Of a DNA stretch of 64,000 nucleotides, positions 8,159-17,524 are shown piece by piece. This DNA is from Paenibacillus sp. FSL R10-2734 (GTDB taxonomy: Bacteria; Bacillota; Bacilli; Paenibacillales; Paenibacillaceae). The notes beneath the pieces are model-generated. The model was given only the letters and a program-made list of their open reading frames with translations. It made no database searches and was not told the origin of the DNA. Where the stretch lies: NCBI RefSeq assembly GCF_037963865.1, contig NZ_CP150170.1, positions 2,976,001 through 3,040,000 on the forward strand, read 5' to 3'. The position numbers and the translations under genes were made by a program. Position 1 is the stretch's first letter; the number at the start of each line of letters is the position of its first letter.

Positions 8159-10894
8159 TTGTCCGCGCAAAAAAGGTCAAAACGTCCATTGAAGGCTTAT
8201 TCTACTAAGGCAGTATCGGCTGTTATGGCTGGAGTCATGGTTTTTGGAGGCGCAAGCGCAGTATTTGCAGATACAGCTGCTCCGGCAGCAGCAACATCTA
8301 CCACTACACAAGCTGTAGGGATTTTTAGCGATGTGAAGACAGGCTTTTGGGCTGAAAAGCATATTTATAAACTAGCATCACAAGGTATTGTGGTAGGAAA
8401 TAATGGTTTGTTCCGTCCGGGAGATTCTGTAACACAACAGGAAGCTGTGCTTATGGCGTTACGGTTTATGAAGCTACAGGATAAAGTAGATAATTCTTCT
8501 GCTGTAGCTTTGCCTACTGATTTTAAGGTTTCAAATTATTACAAGGATTATGTTGTTCTAGCGTTTCAACAAGGTCTTTTGGATAAAACTACGGAAATGT
8601 CTCCTGATAATCTGAAGACATCTTGGGGGGAACGTAAAGCATCCCGCGAATGGATTGCTGAACTGTTAATTCGTGCACTAGGCAAAAGTGCAGATGCAGC
8701 CGTTGCAGCTAGTGAGCCGACAGGCTTTGCAGATGATGCTAAAGTGTCTGCAAACAAGAGAGGGTACATCAACGTTGCTGTTGATCTAAAATTAGCCAAC
8801 GGTGTTGATGGTAATCGCTTTGATCCACAAGGGGCTGTGACCCGTGCTCAATTGGCTACCTTTTTCAGTCGGGCGGAAGCCCATAATACGATTGAATATG
8901 ATAACACTTACACAGGAACAATTAGTCAATTGAAAGATGGGAAACTGACCGTGTTTAATAACGGAAAGTCTACTACATATAATTTAGGTGCTAACACCGC
9001 TTATTATACTAACACTTCTGAAAGCAGAATTAATTTAAGTGATGTACAGCCTTTCACGAAGGTTACCGTTATTGGGGCAGCAGATAATGCAGCCTATGTT
9101 GAAGTGCTGGATCCTACTCAACAAATTGAGAGCCTATCCGGAAACTTTGCAATGGTAGCTCCAGGTAATAAGCTATGGCTGAAATCAGCTACTGGGTTCA
9201 CTGAATATTACTATGATGAAACAACAACCTTTGTAGATGCGAATGGGACTCCAATTGAACCTGCTTCTCTGGTAGCAGACAGTGTAGTTACGTTGCAGCG
9301 CGAGACGTATAGTGGATCACATAAAGTGGTTAAGGTTCAAGTGACTTCAGGGGTTGTTAACAAAACTACAACAGGAACCATTCAAAGTGTAGATCTTACT
9401 GGCAAAAGCATTACCTTTAAAAATGCTGCCGGTACGGTGGAAACCTTTAAATGGGAGGATGGAACTTCCTTATTTACTTACCAAGCATCCGTGTTGCAGC
9501 CTGCAGAGTTGAAGATAGGTTCTGCTGTTAAATATACGGTTAAAGAAAATGTGATTCGTTCAGTAGAAGTAACAGAGGGTATTGAACGGACCGTTCAGGG
9601 CGTTCTTAACGAACTGACAAGCTCAACAGTAGTTTATAAAAAAGCGGACGGAACTCGTGAAGTTAAGCTGTTAGGTACTAAGCCAGCGATTGTTATTCCA
9701 AACGTGAACAGCGCTGTGGCTGATGATCTTATAGCGGATGCAGTCGGCGGAGACAAGATTCAGCTTACGCTGAACAGCAGTGATCAAGTCACAAAAATTG
9801 AAGTGTTAAGCCGTCAAATTGAGCAGTATAGTGGAGCGACGGTTATTGATTATAATACTAAAACTCATCTGTTGACCGTTATGGATACTGATAAAAAGGC
9901 CCATGTCGTTCAGTTGGATGAAAAAACAAAGCTGTTGATTGAAGGTGCACTTCCTAACTTAACTAATATGGGTACGAAACTTATTGAGAACCGTAAAGTA
10001 AATGTAAAAGCAATAGGACAGAGGGCTTTGTCTTTGGAAATTGTCACAAAGTACGAAGGAACCTTGACTGCGGTTAATTCTTCTTCGAAAACTATTGTAT
10101 TGAAACTTAATGATGGACAAACTTTAACGATGCCTTACCCGCAACTTATTGATCTCTTTGGAAAGACCAATCCAACGTTAAGCGATATTCCTGTTGGCAG
10201 TAATGTGACAGCCTCACTGACAACTGGCCAGGATCTAATTGCAGTATTGAAAGTGAAGGCAGTTTTACAAGTTGAAGCGGCAACTGTTAATTCCGGAACC
10301 AACCGTTTGAGCGTTAAATGGAATGGTGGAACTAGTGAGATCAATACTGCGGCGCTCCCAATAACAAATGAAGCTGGTGAGAGCATTAAGATAACCGCTT
10401 TGAAATCGGGAGATTTTCTCAATGTAACCTTTGATGGTAGTTCACCGCTCGCTATTCAGACAGTAAAGCTTACTACTGGTCAGATTAGTTCAGTAGATGC
10501 TGCAGCGAATAACCTAGTTGTGAAAGAGTACGCTGGTGCTGCACAAAACTTCGCTGTAAGCGGTGGAGTCAGAATTATTCGTGATGGCTCGACAACAACT
10601 GCTCTTAGTAACTTAACAACGGCGGATAGAGTGGAGATTCGTAAAGATACGGATGGAGCTACAGTCATTCGTGTGTTACCTCAATTAACTCGGTCATTCT
10701 CTCGCTATGAGAGTACGACGAATTCCTTGGTAACTAAAAGAGCTAATTTGAACGATAAATACCAGTTCACTCTTGCTTCAAATGTATATATTCATCAAGG
10801 AGATACGACATTATCCGTGCAATCTCTGAAAGAAAATGATAATATTATAATGTATTTCAATAATGATATTGTGGTTGAAATTGTGAAACAATAG
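8159..10894 (+). CDS. Secreted SLH-domain protein with repeated beta-rich modules
   Basis: A 911-residue exported protein expected to attach to pyruvylated secondary cell-wall polymer through three N-terminal S-layer homology domains (about 55-104, 126-175, 189-240). The signal peptide ends VFA (about residue 37). The remaining 670 residues contain about seven related modules of 70-90 residues, each starting with a GTI/GTL-like strand and a short beta hairpin (GTISQLKDGKLTVFNNG, GTIQSVDLTGKSITFKN, GTLTAVNSSSKTIVLKLN, GQISSVDAAANNLVVKE and others). No enzymatic motif is seen. The start is a TTG preceded by AGAGGGG at 9 bases; another TTG 27 bases upstream has no such site. A strong terminator follows. 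Likely structural or surface-exposed. Confidence 0.82.
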   Translation: MSAQKRSKRPLKAYSTKAVSAVMAGVMVFGGASAVFADTAAPAAATSTTTQAVGIFSDVKTGFWAEKHIYKLASQGIVVGNNGLFRPGDSVTQQEAVLMALRFMKLQDKVDNSSAVALPTDFKVSNYYKDYVVLAFQQGLLDKTTEMSPDNLKTSWGERKASREWIAELLIRALGKSADAAVAASEPTGFADDAKVSANKRGYINVAVDLKLANGVDGNRFDPQGAVTRAQLATFFSRAEAHNTIEYDNTYTGTISQLKDGKLTVFNNGKSTTYNLGANTAYYTNTSESRINLSDVQPFTKVTVIGAADNAAYVEVLDPTQQIESLSGNFAMVAPGNKLWLKSATGFTEYYYDETTTFVDANGTPIEPASLVADSVVTLQRETYSGSHKVVKVQVTSGVVNKTTTGTIQSVDLTGKSITFKNAAGTVETFKWEDGTSLFTYQASVLQPAELKIGSAVKYTVKENVIRSVEVTEGIERTVQGVLNELTSSTVVYKKADGTREVKLLGTKPAIVIPNVNSAVADDLIADAVGGDKIQLTLNSSDQVTKIEVLSRQIEQYSGATVIDYNTKTHLLTVMDTDKKAHVVQLDEKTKLLIEGALPNLTNMGTKLIENRKVNVKAIGQRALSLEIVTKYEGTLTAVNSSSKTIVLKLNDGQTLTMPYPQLIDLFGKTNPTLSDIPVGSNVTASLTTGQDLIAVLKVKAVLQVEAATVNSGTNRLSVKWNGGTSEINTAALPITNEAGESIKITALKSGDFLNVTFDGSSPLAIQTVKLTTGQISSVDAAANNLVVKEYAGAAQNFAVSGGVRIIRDGSTTTALSNLTTADRVEIRKDTDGATVIRVLPQLTRSFSRYESTTNSLVTKRANLNDKYQFTLASNVYIHQGDTTLSVQSLKENDNIIMYFNNDIVVEIVKQ

Positions 10895-10923
10895 TAGCAA
10901 TGGTGGATTTCCGAGTGAATCAC

Positions 10924-10966
10924 CGTCTTGACACAGGGGCTTTGCCTGCGTCAAGACGTTTTTTTT
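10924..10966 (+). terminator. Rho-independent terminator of the SLH gene
   Basis: Stem CGTCTTGACACAGG / CCTGCGTCAAGACG with a single mismatch and loop GGCTTTG, followed by eight T. Confidence 0.93.
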
Positions 10967-11047
10967 GAAATATAAGAGCACATTAGTATTGTATTTTCTT
11001 GAAATGTATGAAACCATACGTTATAATACAGACTTTGCTTATATTTC
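10967..11047. repeat. GAAATATAAG/CTTATATTTC element, copy A (upstream of nth)
   Basis: GAAATATAAG (10967-10976) and its exact complement CTTATATTTC (11038-11047) are separated by 61 bp that include the nth promoter. The same arm pair recurs near 12.4, 23.2 and 35.1 kb, where the spacing is 29-31 bp. Confidence 0.55.
10999..11027 (+). promoter_or_regulatory. Sigma-A promoter of nth with a dyad in the spacer
   Basis: TTGAAA, a 17-bp spacer and a perfect TATAAT. The spacer carries the inverted repeat GTATG-AAAC-CATAC, a possible operator. Transcription should start near 11034, giving an 80-base leader. Confidence 0.75.
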
Positions 11048-11064
11048 TTTACATTAGAGAGAAC

Positions 11065-11090
11065 ACGCTCATGTAGATTTTGCTGAGCGT
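11065..11090 (+). promoter_or_regulatory. Leader hairpin upstream of nth
   Basis: Seven-base arms ACGCTCA and TGAGCGT are separated by 12 bases in the predicted 5' leader, ending about 12 bases before the ribosome binding site. No riboswitch family was recognised. Confidence 0.45.
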
Positions 11091-11113
11091 AATTGCTCCG
11101 TGGAGGGGACACT

Positions 11114-11794
11114 ATGAAAGTTGCAGAAGTCCGCCACATTTTGGATACCATTGGAGACTTGTTCCCTGATGCACATTGCGAGCTCAATCACAGTAACGCT
11201 TTTGAATTAACGATAGCGGTGCTATTGTCAGCCCAATGTACGGATGCAACGGTGAACAAAGTGACCGAGGACCTGTTCCAAAAGTACAAAGCCCCCATCG
11301 ATTATATTTCTGTACCGTTGGAGGAATTGGAGGGGGATATCCGGCGCATTGGCTTATATCGTAACAAAGCCAAGCATATCCAAAGTCTGTGCTCTATACT
11401 CATAGAACAGTATGGTGGCGAGGTCCCTGAGGCTCATGACTTGCTTGTAACGTTGCCCGGTGTAGGTCGTAAAACCGCAAACGTAGTAGTATCCAACGCT
11501 TTTGGAGTTCCTGCCATTGCAGTGGACACGCATGTGGAGAGGGTTGCCAAACGACTTGCATTAGCAGGCTGGAAAGATTCTGTGCTGGAAGTGGAAAAGA
11601 AGCTGATGAAGGCTGTGCCACGTGACGAATGGACGATCACTCATCACCGGCTTATCTTTTTCGGACGCTATCACTGCAAGGCACAGAACCCAAAATGTCA
11701 AGTTTGTCCGCTCCTTGATGTATGTCGAGAGGGCAAAAAGCGTATGAAAACAGCTGTTGTCAGGAAAGCTAAAGATCATACGTCAAAAAGTTAG
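11114..11794 (+). CDS. nth: Endonuclease III
   Basis: A 226-residue base-excision-repair glycosylase/AP lyase that removes oxidised pyrimidines. The helix-hairpin-helix LPGVGRKTANVV carries the catalytic lysine K120, and D138 lies in VDTHVERV. Four cysteines C188, C195, C198 and C204 (C-x6-C-x2-C-x5-C) bind the [4Fe-4S] cluster. Positions match E. coli Nth almost exactly. The ATG is used because GGAGGGG sits 5 bases before it; an in-frame TTG seven codons upstream lies ahead of that site. In B. subtilis nth follows dnaD, but here it has its own promoter. Confidence 0.96.
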   Translation: MKVAEVRHILDTIGDLFPDAHCELNHSNAFELTIAVLLSAQCTDATVNKVTEDLFQKYKAPIDYISVPLEELEGDIRRIGLYRNKAKHIQSLCSILIEQYGGEVPEAHDLLVTLPGVGRKTANVVVSNAFGVPAIAVDTHVERVAKRLALAGWKDSVLEVEKKLMKAVPRDEWTITHHRLIFFGRYHCKAQNPKCQVCPLLDVCREGKKRMKTAVVRKAKDHTSKS

Positions 11795-11819
11795 AGTTGA
11801 AGAAGAGGATGGGATAGAG

Positions 11820-12086
11820 ATGAAATGCATTTCTGTATACACAGATAATTTTGAAGTGTTCTCGGATATTTTTGACCGCGTAGTGGAAAGCCCACTCGAA
11901 GAGAACGAAGAGCAAGAAGTAGAGGGAATCACAATCAGTCATTCCGGTGACGTACCAGAACATTATTTTGAGCGTATGTCCGTGAAACCAGAGGTTGTCG
12001 TAATGAGAGATAAATCTCGTGGTTTGACTATTCTGCAGCACGGAAAAGTATTCGAAATTCTGTTGCCTGTTTCGGAAACTGCATAA
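11820..12086 (+). CDS. Small conserved-looking protein of unknown function
   Basis: An 88-residue acidic protein beginning MKCISVYTDNFEVFSDIFD and containing an acidic stretch ESPLEENEEQEVEG. I do not recognise a domain. It starts 25 bp after nth and ends just before a strong terminator, so it is probably the second gene of the nth transcript. The ATG is preceded by AGAGG and GGGA elements; the frame is also open 21 codons upstream inside nth from a TTG, which is less likely. No membrane segment or signal peptide. Confidence 0.65.
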   Translation: MKCISVYTDNFEVFSDIFDRVVESPLEENEEQEVEGITISHSGDVPEHYFERMSVKPEVVVMRDKSRGLTILQHGKVFEILLPVSETA

Positions 12087-12097
12087 ATTAGAGTGAT

Positions 12098-12133
12098 AAA
12101 AGGAGTCGGCCCTAGGGGCTGGCTCCTTTTTTT
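12098..12133 (+). terminator. Rho-independent terminator after nth and the small gene
   Basis: Stem AAAGGAGTCGGCCC / GGGCTGGCTCCTTT with one mismatch and loop TAG, followed by a T run. Confidence 0.92.
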
Positions 12134-12498
12134 GTTCTTACTTTCTTTAGCGAGAATAGCAGAAAGATGTTTGGTTAACCTCATTTCGTAGGAGATGATA
12201 GGTTATTTTGTAAGTAGTGTGTATTTAAATTGTGTCAAACTGGTGATAAACTGTAATTATTATTTATAAAAAGAGTTTCGCACTACATCTCAGAAATTGC
12301 ATCTTAATAAACATTGCATAAGCATAAGCGCATTCGGCGTCCTTATAAGGACGGTAAGCGTTTAAGCGAGAAATATAAGGATAAAGTATATTGTGAAACG
12401 TATACTTTCTTATATTTTAAAAAAGAGTCTGAATTAGTATTCATGAATGGGTTATGTTCAGAGCATGATTAGATGGTAACAATGGAGGTGGAGAGTCA
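12134..12498. other. Gene-free stretch upstream of the dynamin genes
   Basis: About 365 bp, AT-rich. The right half holds a dispersed repeat (copy B, 12323-12420). A weak promoter-like pair TTGTGT-18-TAATTA occurs near 12230. No open frame with a ribosome binding site was found. Confidence 0.5.
12323..12420. repeat. GAAATATAAG/CTTATATTTC element, copy B, with 60-nt extension shared with copy D
   Basis: The left block contains the perfect 16-bp palindrome CGTCCTTATAAGGACG, then AGCGTTTAAGCG. The right block is a long hairpin: GAAATATAAG and AAAGTATA pair with TATACTTT and CTTATATTTT around a 10-base loop. The first 60 bases align without gaps, with about ten differences, to the reverse complement of the element upstream of parE (35078-35183). 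Confidence 0.75.
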
Positions 12499-14151
12499 GT
12501 GAGAGCGGAACAGGTTAGAATCCAGAAAGAGACATTAAATGAAACAGCGTCGCTGCTTTTCCAGCTGCGAGCATTAATGCACCGCTGGGGTGATGAGGGA
12601 TCTGAACGCATATATGAAGATTTACAAAACAAAGAGGGTGGGAATGAACTGACCCTTGCTTTTTGTGGACATTTTTCGGCGGGGAAATCCAGTATGATCA
12701 ATCTTCTATGCGGCAGTTCAGTACTACCTTCTGGACCAGTGCCGACTAGTGCCAATATTGTTTCTATTCGCAGCGGGGTTCCAAGAGTGCTTATCTATCC
12801 TAGGGTTGAGGGAAGTAAAAATGAACTTGCTCCTATAGAGACAACACCAGAAAGATTACAGGAATACTGTCGAAATGGTGGAGATTATTCCGCGATTGAA
12901 GTATGGAATGAGATCCCACTGCTAAGCAAGCATGGCGTACTATTGGATACGCCTGGGGTAGATTCGACAGATGATGGCCATCAGGCGGCAACTCGCTCCG
13001 CGCTGCATTTGGCTGATGTCGTATTCTATGTAATGGACTATAACCATGTACAGTCAGAGAATAATTTGGCTTTTGCCAAAAATCTTAGTGACTGGGGTAA
13101 ACCGTTGTATCTGATCGTTAATCAGATCGACAAGCACAGGGAACAAGAAATTTCTATTGAGGAATATAAACGTCAACTAGAACATGCTTTTGAACAGTGG
13201 GGGATTCATTGTGCGGGAATTCTGTTCACTTCTCTCAAAAAGAAAGAACACCCACTTAATCATTGGGATAATCTACTTAGCCTTATAACCGATTTGTTGG
13301 AGCAAAGAGAGCAACTACTTCAATATAGCCTATCTCGTTCCATCCATCATACAGCAGATTCTTCTTTAACTGCATTCCGTGAAGACCAGCAGGAGGAACG
13401 AGAAGCTCTCCTTGAAGAGCTGGAAGGATCAAATGCAGAGACTGTGACGAATGAACTGAGATCACTTGAGGAAGAGCAGGCACGACTTGAGGATCTGCCT
13501 CAGCTGTCACGAGCGAGCTTGCGAAATGGCCTCGACACCTTACTTAACAATGCTAATCTAATGCCTGCGGATGTAAGAGAGGCTTCGGGAAGCTATATGG
13601 AGAGCGTCAGCCCTACATTTAAGCTAGGGTTTTTCTCTACGGCTGCGCGGCGGGAGAAGGAACAAAGTAAACGATTGGCAGTCTGGCAAGGACTGTTGGC
13701 CCGAGAGGTTTCCGCCCAGCTGGAATGGTATTTGATTCAGCTGGTACGTGATTGGGCGGAGAATCTCGGGCTGTGGGAAGAGGAGGCGGAGACGACTCTG
13801 AAGCAAGGCTTCCCGGCGGTGAGCCAGGAGTGGCTGGCGGCTGCAGTTAAGCCGGGAATGGGCTCTAGTGGCGAGGCGCTGCTCAATTTCTGCCGCACCC
13901 TTGCGGCTGATATTAAGAGCCAGTTCCGCCGTGCGGCGTTGTTGGTTGGCGATGAGCTGCTAGCGAAGCTGCCATCGCTTATTGATGAGCGGCGCGCGGA
14001 GCTCCAGCGCCGTGAGCAGGCCCTTGCACGGCAGGCGCGCGCCGTAGCCGCGCTAGCCGCCCTGGACCGCGCGGCAGACGCCCGCGCGCACGAGCTCGCG
14101 GCGCTGCTGCCGCCGCGCCGGCCCTCACCCCCGGCATCCTGCCGGAGGTGA
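12499..14151 (+). CDS. dynA: Dynamin-like GTPase, N-terminal half (DynA-type, split)
   Basis: 550 residues corresponding to the first of the two GTPase halves of B. subtilis DynA (about 1190 residues), a membrane-associated bacterial dynamin that tethers and fuses membranes. G1 is GHFSAGKS (57-64), G3 is DTPG (150-153) and G4 is NQIDK (208-212). A helical region follows, with an acidic coiled coil near 300-345. The GTG start has GGAGG 10 bases upstream. The last residues (PPRRPSPPASCRR) look out of frame, and the downstream half continues in another frame. A one-base deletion in a GC-rich tract near 14110-14132 is the simplest explanation; real gene fission is the alternative. Confidence 0.8.
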   Translation: MRAEQVRIQKETLNETASLLFQLRALMHRWGDEGSERIYEDLQNKEGGNELTLAFCGHFSAGKSSMINLLCGSSVLPSGPVPTSANIVSIRSGVPRVLIYPRVEGSKNELAPIETTPERLQEYCRNGGDYSAIEVWNEIPLLSKHGVLLDTPGVDSTDDGHQAATRSALHLADVVFYVMDYNHVQSENNLAFAKNLSDWGKPLYLIVNQIDKHREQEISIEEYKRQLEHAFEQWGIHCAGILFTSLKKKEHPLNHWDNLLSLITDLLEQREQLLQYSLSRSIHHTADSSLTAFREDQQEEREALLEELEGSNAETVTNELRSLEEEQARLEDLPQLSRASLRNGLDTLLNNANLMPADVREASGSYMESVSPTFKLGFFSTAARREKEQSKRLAVWQGLLAREVSAQLEWYLIQLVRDWAENLGLWEEEAETTLKQGFPAVSQEWLAAAVKPGMGSSGEALLNFCRTLAADIKSQFRRAALLVGDELLAKLPSLIDERRAELQRREQALARQARAVAALAALDRAADARAHELAALLPPRRPSPPASCRR

Positions 14152-16184
14152 GGGTGACCCCGCGTGCGGCTGCGCAGAGCGCCGCAACGCGGGAGGCCCA
14201 GCCGCCGCAAAGCGCCGCGGCTGGAAGTGCCGCCGCCGCAAGCTGGGCGGCGGGCACGGCTTCGCCGGCGGGCGGACGCCGCCGGCTATCCGCAGCCGCG
14301 GACGCGCTGGCGGCTGCGGCAGAGCTGCTGCGCCGCGAGCCAGCGATGGCATCGGCGGCGCGGAATCTGGCGCTACGTGCGGAGGATCTCGCCGGCGGCC
14401 GTTTTACCCTTGCGCTGTTCGGTGCGTTCAGCGCGGGTAAGTCCTCCTTCGCCAATGCGTTGCTCGGCGAAGAAGTGCTGCCCGTGTCTCCACATCCCGC
14501 CACGGCTGCGGTCAACCGCATATTGGCGCCGGAAGGAGACTTCCGCCATGCCAGCGCGGTTGTAACGATGAAGACCATGGCAGATTTCTGGGATGACATC
14601 TGCCATTCCTTCAGTGTGCTGCAGCTTGGCGAGCCACAGCAGAACACATGGACTTCAGTACTTGCAAGCTTGCCTGCAAGGGGAATTCATCCCTCTGCGC
14701 TGCCGCATGCTGGATTTCTAAGGGCAGCAGCGGCTGGCTGGGCTGAAGCCGAGCCCTTGCTAGGAACGGTGCGAACCGTTGATTTAGAACAATACCGAGG
14801 CCTTGTAGCAGAGGAGACCCGGGCCTGCTTTGTGCAGGGAATTGATTTGTATTATGCCTGTCCCTTGACCGAAAGTGGGATAGTACTCGTGGATACACCA
14901 GGAGCCGATTCGCTACACGCTCGTCATACCGGCGTAACCTTTAATTACATGAAAAACGCAGATGCCATATGTTTTGTTACCTATTACAACCACGCTTTTT
15001 CAAAAGCAGATCGAGGTCTGCTTGCTCAGCTGGGCCGAATTAAAGATAGCTTTGCACTTGATAAAATGTTTTTTATTATCAATGCTTCCGATCTTGCTTC
15101 AGGAGAAGATGAATTGGAAGAGGTACGAGAGCATGTCGCTCAAAATTTACGTGCCGGTGGCTTACGCTCGCCGAGAATTTATGCGCTCTCCAGCTTGCTT
15201 GCTCTGGAAGGTAAAACTCAGCATAATTACGAACGCTATGAGGCTTCCCGGTTCCATCATTTTGAGCAAGCTTTATCCAGCTTTGCGGGAGATGAACTTC
15301 CTCAGCTTTCACTTAACGCAGCTGCAGAAAGTATCGCATCAGTTCGCCGCAGGGCGGAAGAGTGGCAAAATCTCGCTTCCAGGGCGGCAAACGAGCGTGA
15401 AGCTGGCTTAAAAGAAATGCAAGAACGTCGACAGTTAGCTATGAAACGGCTATCCCTTTTGGAGATGGAGGATCGCCCTAGCAGAGATCTTGTTCATGAA
15501 GGCGAAGAGCTGATCTATCATGTCTGTCAGCGAATTAGCTTCTCTTTCACCAGAAATTTTCAGGAATCCTTCCACCCCTCATTATTGCGTGAGGACGCAG
15601 GGAATTTAAAGGCTATATTTGCTGCGTGTGGTGCAGAGCTGATGCGTACCACCCAGCGTGAATTGGAGCAAGAGCTGTGGGCGACAACGCTGCGACTGGA
15701 GAGTACTGGGCGCAGACTTGTTCATGAAGCGGCTGAAGCTGCTGCTACTGAGCTACTCTTCTCTACTCAGGAGCTCCATCTAATGGAGAATGAAGAAGCG
15801 TCATGGCCTTCCCCTACTGAGCTGGAGTGCCAGCTTCAGTCCGTGGAATGGTCCACCTTATGGGGACATTTCAAATCCCCTCGGTATTTCTTTGAAGGCG
15901 CTGGCCGGGAACAAGTCAAAGGTGCAGCGGAGCCTCTTGTGAAAGAAGCTGTTAATACTGCGGCAGCAGCGCAGAAGAAAAAATTGCTTGCACATTATGT
16001 CGAATGTGTCGCCAGTGAGCTAAAGTCTGCTGCAGAGCGTTTGCAGGAAGGGTTAGCAGAGCAAGAGAAAGCGATGCTAGATCTCCTTAAAGGGGGTGAA
16101 TCCGCAGATCATTGGGGTCAGTTAGGCCACCAATTATCCCTCTTGGAACATTCTTTCGTTGATATATTAGACAAAGATAATTGA
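14148..16184 (+). CDS. dynA: Dynamin-like GTPase, C-terminal half (DynA-type, split)
   Basis: 678 residues corresponding to the second GTPase half of DynA. G1 is GAFSAGKS (92-99), G3 is DTPG (249-252) and G4 is NASD (312-315), followed by long helices (about 330-670). The first 50 residues are almost pure Ala/Arg/Pro/Ser and GC-rich. The GTG shown overlaps the TGA of the first half (GTGA), but GGAGG touches it directly, too close to work as a ribosome binding site. Reading this frame upstream gives ALTPGILPE, which continues the protein better than the tail of the first frame. Together the halves total about 1225 residues, the size of an intact DynA. Confidence 0.8.
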   Translation: MRVTPRAAAQSAATREAQPPQSAAAGSAAAASWAAGTASPAGGRRRLSAAADALAAAAELLRREPAMASAARNLALRAEDLAGGRFTLALFGAFSAGKSSFANALLGEEVLPVSPHPATAAVNRILAPEGDFRHASAVVTMKTMADFWDDICHSFSVLQLGEPQQNTWTSVLASLPARGIHPSALPHAGFLRAAAAGWAEAEPLLGTVRTVDLEQYRGLVAEETRACFVQGIDLYYACPLTESGIVLVDTPGADSLHARHTGVTFNYMKNADAICFVTYYNHAFSKADRGLLAQLGRIKDSFALDKMFFIINASDLASGEDELEEVREHVAQNLRAGGLRSPRIYALSSLLALEGKTQHNYERYEASRFHHFEQALSSFAGDELPQLSLNAAAESIASVRRRAEEWQNLASRAANEREAGLKEMQERRQLAMKRLSLLEMEDRPSRDLVHEGEELIYHVCQRISFSFTRNFQESFHPSLLREDAGNLKAIFAACGAELMRTTQRELEQELWATTLRLESTGRRLVHEAAEAAATELLFSTQELHLMENEEASWPSPTELECQLQSVEWSTLWGHFKSPRYFFEGAGREQVKGAAEPLVKEAVNTAAAAQKKKLLAHYVECVASELKSAAERLQEGLAEQEKAMLDLLKGGESADHWGQLGHQLSLLEHSFVDILDKDN

Positions 16185-16333
16185 AATTTGTAGGAAATTG
16201 TCGAAGAACACTTGCAATCTGGCGTATGATGGATGAAAATAAAGAAGCCTGAAAATATACAATGAAACTGTTCCGTTTTCAGAAATTTATGGAAACGAGA
16301 TAGTCAATTTGCCGAAAGAGGTTGAAATCGACA

Positions 16334-17524
16334 ATGTGGGGAGCTCCTTTTTCAGCTCAAAGCCGCAAGCTGCTGCTGCTGGGCAGCGGGGAACTGGGTA
16401 AGGAAGTCATAATCGAAGCTCAACGTCTTGGCGTAGAGACCGTAGCTGTAGACCGTTATAGCAATGCACCGGCGATGGGTGTAGCTCATCGTTCATATGT
16501 TATTGATATGCTGGATGCAGAGGCGCTTAAAGCGCTTATTCGCTCAGAGAAACCGGATGTAATCGTTCCAGAAATTGAGGCAATTGCCACTCACGCTCTT
16601 CAAGAGCTTGAGGAGGAGGGATTCTTCGTTGTTCCAACTGCCCGGGCAGCCCGTCTGACCATGGACAGAGAGGGCATTCGCCGACTTGCTGCGGAAGAGC
16701 TTGGTTTGCCAACAGCGGATTATCGTTTTGCAGATAGTCTGGAAGAGCTGCGCCAAGCCGTTGCGGAACTTGGCACTCCTTGTGTCATCAAGCCGATTAT
16801 GAGTTCTTCCGGCAAAGGTCAGAGTGTTTGCAAAAGACCGGAGGATGCGGAAGATTGCTGGAACACTGCTTTAGATGGAGCGAGAGCCAAAGGGACTCGT
16901 GTTATCGTGGAAGCCTTTGTTACCTTTGAGAGCGAGATTACACTCTTAACGGTGCGTTCCGTGTCTGGCACGATATTTTGTCCTCCAATTGGGCATATTC
17001 AGAAGGATGGAGATTATGTCGAATCATGGCAGCCACACTTTATGAAGCCGGAACTTTTGGAGGAAGCGCAATCTATCGCTAAAGCAGTAACGGATCAGCT
17101 CGGAGGTTTCGGTATTTTTGGAGTGGAGCTGTTCTTGACGGATCGAGGCGTATTGTTTAGTGAAGTGTCACCTAGACCTCATGATACGGGGATGGTAACA
17201 ATGGCGACGCAGGATTTATCTCAATTTGCAGTACATGTCAGAGCCATTCTTGGTTTTCCTGTCCAGTCAGTACAATTGCTGACACCAGGTGCCTCAGCTA
17301 CGCTGAAGGCTGAAGGAGAAGGACGAGCTTTTGTTGTGACCGGAATTGGTGAAGCTTTAGAGCTTCCTAGGACTCAGGTTCGGGTGTTTGGTAAACCGGA
17401 AGTTCGTCCTGGGCGGCGGATGGCAGTAGCGTTAAGTGCAGCGGAAGATGTGGAAATCGCGCGGACGGTAGCCAAGCAGGCAGCGTCTATGCTAAAAGTG
17501 GAGGTAAATGAGGATGAACAGTAG
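16334..17524 (+). CDS. purT: Formate-dependent phosphoribosylglycinamide formyltransferase
   Basis: A 396-residue ATP-grasp enzyme that makes formyl-GAR from GAR, formate and ATP in purine synthesis, an alternative to PurN. The N terminus LLLLGSGELGKEVIIEAQRL matches E. coli PurT, and the ATP-grasp segments PCVIKPIMSSSGKGQS and VFGVEL-like FGIFGVELFL are present. The ATG was chosen with AGAGG 12 bases upstream; a TTG four codons earlier has no spacing for a ribosome binding site. The next gene overlaps its end by 11 bp. It is unlinked to other pur genes. Confidence 0.94.
   Translation: MWGAPFSAQSRKLLLLGSGELGKEVIIEAQRLGVETVAVDRYSNAPAMGVAHRSYVIDMLDAEALKALIRSEKPDVIVPEIEAIATHALQELEEEGFFVVPTARAARLTMDREGIRRLAAEELGLPTADYRFADSLEELRQAVAELGTPCVIKPIMSSSGKGQSVCKRPEDAEDCWNTALDGARAKGTRVIVEAFVTFESEITLLTVRSVSGTIFCPPIGHIQKDGDYVESWQPHFMKPELLEEAQSIAKAVTDQLGGFGIFGVELFLTDRGVLFSEVSPRPHDTGMVTMATQDLSQFAVHVRAILGFPVQSVQLLTPGASATLKAEGEGRAFVVTGIGEALELPRTQVRVFGKPEVRPGRRMAVALSAAEDVEIARTVAKQAASMLKVEVNEDEQ

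Noticed and set aside
14100..14151. Programmed -1 frameshift joining the two dynamin halves
   Set aside because: No canonical X XXY YYZ slippery heptamer in frame and no evident downstream pseudoknot; a plain deletion or sequencing error explains it more simply.
13979..14647. 222-residue open frame on the minus strand across the dynamin junction
   Set aside because: An antisense shadow caused by very high GC; the plus-strand frames carry clear GTPase motifs on both sides.
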